Source: Chelonoidis abingdonii | Lineage: Eukaryota; Chordata; Testudines; Testudinidae | Direction: 5' to 3' | NCBI RefSeq assembly: GCF_003597395.2 | Contig: NC_133772.1 | Coordinates: 138,757,642 to 138,821,641 of the forward strand | Length of the DNA: 64,000 bases | Part shown: positions 56,440-64,000 of the stretch, in pieces | How positions within the stretch are numbered: the stretch's first letter is position 1 | Layout: the number at the start of each line of letters is the position of its first letter | Notes under the pieces: generated by a model | The model's input: only the letters and a program-made list of their open reading frames with translations | Databases searched by the model: none | Told to the model about the DNA's origin: nothing | Translations under genes and position numbers: made by a program

Positions 56440-57150
56440 GCATACCCCTCCCCCACATCACCATCATCCACCCCACCACCTGCAGCATATACCCTGCCAC
56501 CCACCCACAGTTTATCCTCCTGCCCTCGGCATACACCCCCCATCCTCACCCATGGCATACAGCCTCCACCATCACCTGCATCATAAACACCTCCACCACC
56601 TGCAGCATGTACCCCCACACACTTCCTGCAGCACACACCCACCCACCAACCCCTCACGGCATACACCTACCACTCCCATCACCCTTGGCATACAGCCCCC
56701 ACACCCACCACCTGTGGTATACACCCTCCCATCCATGGGATACAGCCCACACCACACCTCGTGGTATACACCCACCACCACCATCACCTATGGCTTACAG
56801 CACCCGCACCTACCACTTGCGGCATACACCCACCCACCAACCCCTCACAGCAAACACCCACCACCACCATCACCCATGGCTTACCCCCCATTGCCTACGG
56901 CATACTCTCCCCCATCTGTGGAATACAGCCCTTCCACCCCTCGCGGCATACCCCACCACCACTGTCACCCATGGCATACAGCCCACCACCTGCAACTGAC
57001 ACCTCCCCACCCGTGGGACAGAGCCCCCACCCCCACGGCATACACCCTCCACCACCATCATCCTTGGCATATCCCCCATGGCCTGCGGCAGACACCCCCA
57101 CACACACCCGCACCCACATCATACCCCCACCCCATGTCAGACACAGCACC
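56440..57150. repeat. degenerate minisatellite, 21-31 bp units
   Basis: About 700 bases are built from variants of GGCATACACCC and CCACCACCACCATCACCCAT. GGCATAC or its one-base variants recur at 56528, 56554, 56656, 56687, 56716, 56737, 56763, 56789, 56820, 56898, 56920, 56943 and 56972, mostly 21-31 bases apart. The repeat keeps long frames open on both strands (for example plus 56552-57424, minus 56091-56666). These are His/Pro/Thr- or Gly-rich translations of the unit, not proteins. Confidence 0.9.
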
Positions 57151-58890
57151 ATCGGCACTAATATGCATCCTGGTGAGAAAGTCTCAGCTGAGGGGCCAAG
57201 GATTCGATGGGGAGTGGGCAGAAGTTGCTTCTACAGGTCAAGGTGGGGTCAGATTATCAGGGCAGCTGGTAGGGAAGCTCACCCTGCTCCTGGGCCATGG
57301 GCAGACAGGGCATTCTGCTCTTCAGAGCTGGCAGATGGTCCCTTTCACAAAGACTAGGAGAATTACAAACCTAAAGAAACAATTTTCTGCTCCCTGTAGT
57401 TTCTCAAGTCACTGGCCCCGCTGATGAACGGGAGGCTGGACTGTCCAACAGATGAGATACAGTCTGTTTACATAAGTGGCTTCCAAGAGTGAACTGCTCC
57501 TGTAGCTCAGGCCTGCTGGGTGTGGCACTGTGGCACCTCGAGATCGGAGAGCCTACTATGGTGTGGGCCATGCATTGAGACCCCAGGTTTGATCTTAGCA
57601 ACCAGAGCTGAGCATGGTATTGCCAGGTGCCCCGGCCCATTATCACAGGTCTAATCACAGTGGGCTGGTGTCATGCTAATGACACTATAAAGAGACAGAG
57701 GGGTGGGTGAAGTGTAAATGGTAGCCACAAATGTGCTAAAAACAATCACAGTCTGGATTTTGCAGAGAGACAAGCAAAGCAGCCCCACACCCTACAGGGG
57801 ACATGCATTTGCAACGCCATTCTTTCACACTGGTGCCAACGTATGCAAACCAACCTCATTAGCACTGTCTCAGTGGACAAGACTTAATGGTTCCAGATAA
57901 CAAGCAGGCCGCGTTTCTCAGGAGGCTTCCAAAGTACAGTGGTTGTGGGTATCTCCTTTGAATTCCAAAATCCAATTGGCATGCAGAGGTTGGCACTCAC
58001 CAATGAAATCCAGGTTGTTACAGGTCCAGTGGACTCAGGTATTCATGAAGCCCAGTGAAAATAGGTGCCATGCAATCCACTAATTAAGACATGCAAGGAA
58101 AGGTAAGATATTGGCCTTGTTGTAATGCTGACTGAGCAATATTCAAGAAGATAACCTTTTACTAAATTTTAAATCCTATCAACATGCCACAAGTCAAATG
58201 GATTAAAAAGGGAAAAGAAATTATACAAAAGCAGCTTAGAGAACTTACCCAAACAACCAATATTCATTAAACCTGTAAAGCATCCACAGGAATGCTTGTA
58301 TTTATCCCAGAGGCTCTGCCTTTATCCAATTAAATCAGAGAACTGTAGCTTTTGGGCGTAACTGAGTACAAGGCTCAGCAGACATGGCTAGCATCTTATA
58401 CCAGGGACCAGAGTCCGTTCTTCTGGCAGAGTGGGGTAAAGCCAGGCTCACTTCATTCGTTGCTGGCCTTCCTCCCACGGTTTGGCCAGTTGCAGGATCC
58501 AGTCTTTCCTGGAGAGGGAAACGCACTTCAATAACAGGGTGCCTTTGGCTCATATCCAGCTTGCCCATTACTTGTCAGGATTAAACCTGAACTCAGCCTC
58601 AGTTGCTGATTTCACTGCCAAAACTAACAGGGCTCAGGGATACGAGTGATAGTCCTTGGGAAAAGTACTCCCCTCCCCCACACCATCCCAAATCTGTCAT
58701 TGCCACACAAAGCCCGCCCAAACCTCTTTGGTTCCACACACACTCAGCACCCCAAACCCTCCTTGGTTGCTCAAAGATGCCCCTCTAAGGGCCTCTCCTG
58801 TCATGCAGCTGCTCTGCACAGGTGCTGCTCTGGCAGTTCACTGGACATCCTGGAGTCTTGGCTGATCCTGAAGAGGAGCCCTTGTGGCCA
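57151..58890. other. no recognisable feature
   Basis: Unique DNA; short frames only. Confidence 0.5.
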
Positions 58891-59035
58891 GCCCTAGCTT
58901 GGCACGTGGGAAACCTGAGTTCAATCCCTGCTGTGCCATAAAGGCCAGGGGTGATCCTGGGCCTCAGTTTCCCTCTGTACAGTGGGGTTAATAGCATGGC
59001 CCTGCCTCACGGGGGTTGTGAGGGTCACCAAGGCT
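58891..59035 (+). mobile_element. MIR-type SINE
   Basis: GAGTTCAATCCCTGCTGTGCC (B-box region, 58917 onward; the box itself is GAGTTCAATCC) is followed by GATCCTGGGCCTCAGTTTCC, CAGTGGGGTTAATAGCATGG and CTGCCTCACGGGGGTTGTG. These occur in the order and spacing of the conserved MIR core of amniotes, with a short internal deletion before GGGCCTCAGTTTCC. It is an ancient Pol III retroposon, long inactive. Confidence 0.8.
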
Positions 59036-59284
59036 CTGGGGCGCATAGATGCTTCAGTAATGGGGCCATCTTGGTATCTCACATAGGGAGATGGGCTGGG
59101 TGATCAGCTGGTGAAGGAGTCTCTTGTCATGCTAACGCTCTGCCTTGTAAATCTGTTTTATACATCCGTTGTATAATGGCTGCAGGATGGGAGCAGCTTG
59201 GTGGGACTTGCCTGTAGGCAGCCAAGCACATTGGATGTGAGGCCTGTAGGTGCTGTCAAATTATAAAAAGCAAATAAATAAGGA
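59036..59284. other. short unique spacer
   Basis: Ends in an A-rich AAATAAATAAGG tract; no feature otherwise. Confidence 0.5.
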
Positions 59285-59465
59285 GATAAATATTAGTTCT
59301 CTTCACTACCTCCCTAGGCAAGTTGTTTCAGAAGTTAATTACCCTCAATACTGAACAACGAGGGTGAGTGCCACTAGAAGTGAGAGGGTTGATACAAAAA
59401 TCACAGGATGTCAGACCAGATGCTGATAAATTGTCCCTTCTGGCCTTAAAATGTATGAATCTGCT
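59285..59465. mobile_element. two small CR1-type fragments, opposite strands
   Basis: 59285-59345 on the minus strand spells part of the CR1 C-terminus (INF, then NNLPREVV). 59400-59465 on the plus strand resembles a LINE 3' end (TCCCTTCTGGCCTTAAAATG, then TATGAATCT). This may be a small inverted copy or two relics. Confidence 0.5.
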
Positions 59466-61183
59466 CCCAGCTCTCTCACATATATATTGCACGCACACAC
59501 ATGCATGCATAGAATAGCCAGAATTTCCAAACCTATGTGCCTATGTTTAAATAAGTCCATATTTAAGCACCAAAGAAAGAATTACCAGGTTTACAGAGGT
59601 CTGGTATCAATGAAAACTTTGACTAGAATATAAGGTACTTGAACGGCCTCACATTTGCAGTATTCCTCACTGACGTGTTTGCATGTTTGTGTACGATGAG
59701 AGAGAAATGACACACCATAAAGGGATTAGAAAGATTATTTTCCTTTCAATGAGACTCTTATGGCGAGTGATCAGCAGAGCTGGCAGCAATGTCAGTAAAT
59801 GTTGCATTACAAAATGTTTGCAATCTCCAAGTTCTTTCCAAATCCAGAGCACTGAAATAAAATGAGAGAGACTTTCAAGATCATTAAGTATAAAATCCCC
59901 AGAGCAATTTTTCCTTCCATGCAAGTCTGGATGTCCGCACTTTGCAGTTCTTTAGCCTGGCAGAAAAAAGAGCCCGCAGGCACACTAGAGATCAGTACTA
60001 ACTTTAGTCCATCATTCTCCTTCTATTTAACTGTGACCCTTTTGCAGCTCCATCTATCTCCTTCCTGTTTTCCTCACTTGCCCTACAATCCATCTCTGAT
60101 GTGTTTGACTACATAGTCTCCATTGCCTTTTCAAATTGTATAGGAGTGCCTTTATACCCCCATACATCCCTGTGTTATTCCCCAGAGATACCTTACTGTA
60201 ACCACAGTGTCTGAGTGCCACCCAGGCCATCTGCACATTAACTTGATCAGATTAGGCTGTCTCATTATCTTCCTTCATCAGCTGCCATCATACAGATCGG
60301 GTGGTATGTTACATGCCAAAGAATGGCAGCATCTTGCCCAGCAATCTGCCTGAGCACAGTATTACAACCTACAGAATCTTATTTCTGTGGAAGTGAAGGA
60401 GCTTAGGAGAATCCTGCTGGTGAGACAGAATGAAAGGGGAGAGGACACTGTATGGGAGGCTCTGAGGTGCTGGGTCTTCTGCACAGTCACTCCAAGATGC
60501 ACTCCTGCAACTGTGTGAGATGTTTGGATATTTTACTAATTTACCGGAGCTATTGCAATGTATGGAGAGGTGAGTTCTGCTGACTATCGTAAGGGATGCA
60601 GGAGCAGTTCAGTGGCCCAAGGGTGTACCATGAGCTCTGATTACATCTTGACTATTCTGCACTCCTCTCCACCCCCCACCCCCACCCCCCAATTAAGAGC
60701 AGTGCTTGTGAAGGTTTGTAATCTGTGACCAGCTCTCAGTGGGTGGATGAGAGTTGCTGTTTGACGGCGCCGGCACTGGCCCTTGGGCGTTAAGGCATTT
60801 CTAAGTGTGTTCTATTGCAATGCCATGTGGTGTCTGGGCACAGAGCTTCTTGTAACGGGTTGCCCACTTCCCGTGGATCCCACTTTGCAATGCAGCTAAT
60901 GGAAAAGGGAAAGTAACTCTGGATTCTTTCCCATGGTTTGTGCTGAGCCTTGGGAAAAAGCCACTTTGCAATGCAGGCCCTCGGCCCGGGGCAAAAAGCC
61001 CAGCACTTGCTGCAGTGCAATGCAGGCCCTTGGCCCGGAGCAAAGAGCCAAGCCTGCCTGGTACAGCAGCCTGTGGCGCTGACGGTCAAAGGGGAGAGTC
61101 TCCAGGGGCGCCACGTTCGCAAGCTGACTCCTCCAGGTTCAGTGCTCAGGCTGCCTGGGTGGAGTGGTGCTTGCACAAAGGAC
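59466..61183. other. no recognisable feature
   Basis: Unique DNA. A C run at about 60670-60689 and a short duplicated phrase (AATGCAGGCCCT at 60971 and 61019) are the only local structure. Overlapping frames of 145-147 codons at 60790-61393 are chance. Confidence 0.45.
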
Positions 61184-61486
61184 TGGTCTACACTGGGGGG
61201 GGAGGGGTATCGATCTAAGACACGCAACTTCAGCTACGTGAATAGTGTAGCTGAAGTCGAAGTATCTTTAGATCAATTTACTTTGGGTCCTCATGGCGCA
61301 GGATCGACGTCCGCGGCTTCCTGTGTCGACTCCGCTACCGCCACTCGCTCCAATGGAGTTCCAGAGTCGATGGGGAGCGTGTTCAGGGATTGATATATCG
61401 CATCTCATCTAGATGTGATATATCGATCCCCGAAAAATTGATCGCTACCCGCCACTACGGCGGGTAGTCTGGACGTACCTAGAGAC
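61184..61486. mobile_element. hairpin-rich MITE
   Basis: Left end TGGTCTACACTGGGGG, right end GGGTAGTCTGGACGTACCT, imperfect inverted termini. Two internal hairpins occur: ACTTCAGCTAC...GTAGCTGAAGT (61229-61259, perfect 11-base arms) and GGGATTGATATATCGCATCT...AGATGTGATATATCGATCCC (61387-61430, two mismatches). No target duplication was secured and there is no transposase. The form is familiar from turtles; the superfamily is uncertain. Confidence 0.7.
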
Positions 61487-61769
61487 ATAGCCCCCAGATC
61501 AATATGCTTGTAATAGATGCTTCTCGTTACTGGAGCTCAGAGGAGATGCCCTGTGTGGGGGTAGGCGGCTCTGGCTCTGTATTCGTGCAGCACCTTGACT
61601 CTCGCAGGGCCAGGATCATCAGCACACGCTTTTCTCAGGATGCTCAAGTGGCAGCCAGGTGAGAGACACCACCCTGAGGACACTGAAGTGGGAGTTGGCA
61701 TATTACATATATAGAGAGAGTGCACACATGCCAGTCCCCTCACCACGCTTATCACCCCTCCCTCATCTA
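61487..61769. other. short unique spacer
   Basis: No feature seen. Confidence 0.5.
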
Positions 61770-62120
61770 TCTCCACTTTGTCAGTATCTTTCCCGCAGTG
61801 TGGTGCCCAGACATGAGCGCCATGTCCCAGGGCTGTCTCACCTCAGCCGTATCTACCAAGGCGTTACCCCAGGCCCGTGTCGGGAAGGGGCACCCCTAAG
61901 TACGCAGCTAGAAACCGCTTTGGCTTTTCTTAGCTCATTGCAGACTCCTGCCCTATTCACTGTGCAGTGTCACTCCTAAGTCTCTGCTGGCACTACTGCT
62001 TCTTAGGTGCGCTTCTCTTGAATAGCCCCAATAGAACCCAGATCAAATTTCAGTCTGTAGTCTTCTGCCCTTGATTTAATCTCCCTCCCTGTGCATTATT
62101 CCTCTGTCCTCTTTCAGTCT
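61770..62120 (-). mobile_element. possible CR1-type LINE relic
   Basis: TTTGTCAGTATCTTTCCCGC, followed by AGTGTGGTGCCCAGACATGA, resembles the CR1 segment at 180-240 (GAATGTGGTGCCCAGAACTG). It is heavily decayed. Confidence 0.5.
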
Positions 62121-62737
62121 CGTCTCTTAGGGGACTAAAATGGAGTTCCAGGGGTCTAGGAGCTCACAGACAGGCTAATTTCCTTTTCACCGTTGGCCTG
62201 CATGAGCTGATGTACAGAACAACAGTGGTGCAGTGACATTACTCCGGATGTTAGACACGCCCCCATTCATTCCATGGACCCTAGTGACTGGCACACCCCC
62301 AGGCATGGCTGCAGTAGCAGAGTGGTGAGCGGATAGGAAGACATACTGACAGCTTGACTAACCAATGTATTTGAGTATTTTAAATACTGTTTACACTGGG
62401 TGGTGTGTGTTTTAGATCTTTGCTTCCTAAGCAGTTGCGTGGAGGGTGACTGGACGCTGTTGCTAACACCCGGATTCAAGATTTAACCCAATAATCCCTG
62501 GGTTTGACCCAGTGCGCTGCTTTCCAGACAGCCCTGAGAAGACAGCCCCGGCCTGTGCTCCAGAAGAACACCATGCAAAGGAACAGGAAAGGGGATGGTC
62601 AGAGTGGTGCGGAATTCACCCCATCAGTTGTTATACAAGGGGGTTGAGATTTGGTTCGCTGTCCTGTTGCATAAACAAGACAGATGTGGGGGGGAGTAAT
62701 TTCCTTAAACAACACTTAATGCTGCTAATATGCTTTA
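62121..62737. other. no recognisable feature
   Basis: Unique DNA. Confidence 0.5.
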
Positions 62738-62745
62738 GACTACAC

Positions 62746-63065
62746 CAGGGGTCAGCAACCTTTCAGAAGTGGTGTGCTGAGTCTTCATTTATTCACTTTA
62801 ATTTAAGGTTTTGCGTGCCACCAATACATTTTAACGTTTTTAGAAGGTCTCTTTCTACAAGTCTATAATATATAACTAAACTATTGTTGTATGTAAAGTA
62901 AATAAGCTTTTTAAAATGTTTAAAATGTTTAAGAAGCTTCACTTAAAATTAAATTAAAATGCAGAGCCCCCCGGACCGGTGGCCAGGACCCAGGCAGTGT
63001 GAGTGCCACTGAAAATCAGCTTGCATGCCGCCTTCGGCACGCGTGCGATAGGTTGCTTGCCCCTG
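62746..63065. mobile_element. hAT-type MITE with 8-bp TSD
   Basis: Begins CAGGGGTCAGCAACCTTTC and ends AGGTTGCTTGCCCCTG. The flanking 8-mers are GACTACAC (62738-62745) and GACTATAC (63066-63073), one mismatch. The middle is AT-rich (TATAATATATAACTAAAC) and the ends GC-rich. A 320-base non-autonomous element. Confidence 0.94.
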
Positions 63066-63073
63066 GACTATAC

Positions 63074-63260
63074 CCTGCCAAGAACTGGTAAAAACTAAAT
63101 CCCTGCTCAGATTCAAAATCTGGTTCTCTGGGATCGACATCCTTACTGAAACTCGCCTTAAACTCTGGAGACTATGCAAGCAACAGTTCTGGGAAAAACA
63201 AATCACACTCCTCCTTTATAGGTATCTCTTCTGACTATATTTCTATTGACATAAGTTAGC
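63074..63260. other. short unique spacer
   Basis: No feature seen, though it could be further decayed upstream sequence of the integrase relic. Confidence 0.4.
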
Positions 63261-63935
63261 ATGGATTTGTGTGATCTCCCTAGGGGAAAACATTTACTGG
63301 TTGTTACAGCTGATTATTCTGGTAACCCAGAAGTTGAAACGGTTAGCATAATTTATGCCCACACTTTTCTACCTAAACTAAACAAGATTGTGTCAGACTA
63401 TGGCATACTTGCTGTTATTAAAACTGACCGTGGTCTTCTGCTTCAAGTTCTGCAATGCTCAGCTGGAATAATACTTTGGTTTCAAACATCATAAACTTAC
63501 TCTGCATTGGCCACAAGCTAATGGAGAAGTTGAGAGGTTTATGTGAACACGCAAAGCTCTATGAATTACTGCAGCTGATGGGTTGGATATGAAACAGGAG
63601 TTATTTCATTTTCTTCGCAGTTATCGAATCACTCCTCACTGTCCAACTGGCCTGATGCTAGCAGCTGTCCTGTTTGGTGGACAACAAAATTGCCAGAAAC
63701 TGAGATAAGAGCTGATGATGAACCTCTACATCAACAGGACAATGAGGCAAAGCTCATCATGGAAAAAAAATGCCAACCATCTTTCAATGTGGGAGATGTA
63801 GTTCTTGTCAGAACCTTTCAGCCTCATAGCAAACTCTCCGAGCCTTTTTATCCCTACAAGTGCCAGCTGGGCTCCCAAGGCAACCCCCCTCTGGGGAAAA
63901 AATGAGACAAATTCGAAGAGAAACAATTTAAATTA
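63261..63935 (+). pseudogene. Ty3/Gypsy-type integrase relic
   Basis: The first frame (63261-63494) reads as the start of a retroelement integrase catalytic core: an LLVVTADYSGNPEVE block with the first catalytic Asp region, then IVSDYG and VIKTDRG with the second Asp. A frame change leads to a WPQANGEVERF segment (about 63510-63540) with the catalytic Glu. Later, CQPSFNVGDVVLVRTFQPHS and LSEPFYPYKCQ match the integrase C-terminal domain near 63770-63870. Several stops and frameshifts kill it. No protease, RT or LTR is visible to the left, and the window ends soon after. It belongs to a decayed LTR retrotransposon; the lineage is not resolvable by eye. Confidence 0.82.
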
Positions 63936-64000
63936 ATCAATTCTCTGTTGACTCACCATTTCAGTAATCTAGGAAGTCTGGTGTAAGCACAGTTTAGTTC

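Noticed and set aside
56552..57424. 290-codon plus-strand reading frame as a His/Pro-rich protein gene
   Set aside because: It is a translation of a degenerate minisatellite; frames stay open on both strands.
57490..57600. Possible tRNA-like or SINE (TGTAGCTCAGG and GGTTTGATCTT)
   Set aside because: The A-box- and B-box-like strings are about 90 bases apart with no SINE body or tail.

Overview
The window looks like repeat-dense, non-coding vertebrate nuclear DNA, most likely from a cryptodiran (hidden-necked) turtle. The sequence shows three copies of a tRNA-derived SINE with a CR1-like tail and many CR1-clade LINE fragments, some ending in the ATTCTATGA-type 3' microsatellite. It also shows several LTRs with clean target-site duplications (TSDs), hAT miniature elements and a Tx1-like LINE. 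This mix is what I know from turtle genomes; the species assignment is inference. I recognise no host protein-coding exon, tRNA, rRNA or CRISPR array. Almost every open reading frame is either a decayed transposon gene or chance, including frames in GC-rich or repetitive DNA.

Layout. 1-1.4 kb: CR1 copy with an inverted 5' part. 1.4-11 kb: mostly unique DNA with scattered SINE, CR1 and older LINE relics. 11.0-13.5 kb: a hAT MITE, then one solo LTR nested in opposite orientation inside a second LTR of the same family. 13.5-20.7 kb: unique DNA, an L2-like LINE split by a solo LTR, and a reverse transcriptase relic of another LINE clade. 21.4-24.8 kb: a CR1-type LINE split by a TA-flanked DNA element, itself split by an endogenous retrovirus remnant. 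26.7-27.5 kb and 31.1-32.2 kb: solo LTRs with perfect 5-bp TSDs.

32.4-45.4 kb is the main structure, a nested stack. A CR1 LINE on the minus strand is split by a TGTGACA...TGTCACA LTR-like element with ATAT duplications. That element is split by a long Tx1-like LINE, whose ORF2 is split by a solo LTR with ATAGA duplications. A SINE sits in the CR1 half on the right. About 34.9-39.4 kb looks like uncorrected long-read sequence and ends in a probable false tandem duplication, so base-level reading there is unreliable.

45.4-64 kb: mostly unique DNA with a foldback retroposon (14-bp TSD), an LTR with promoter-like motifs, two hAT MITEs, a CR1-type RT relic, a degenerate minisatellite, a MIR SINE and a hairpin-rich MITE. 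At the right edge lies a broken Ty3/Gypsy integrase gene.

No genes act together here as a pathway. The information in the window is the order of insertion events, readable from nesting and target duplications, plus one assembly problem that should be resolved before the Tx1 element is interpreted.
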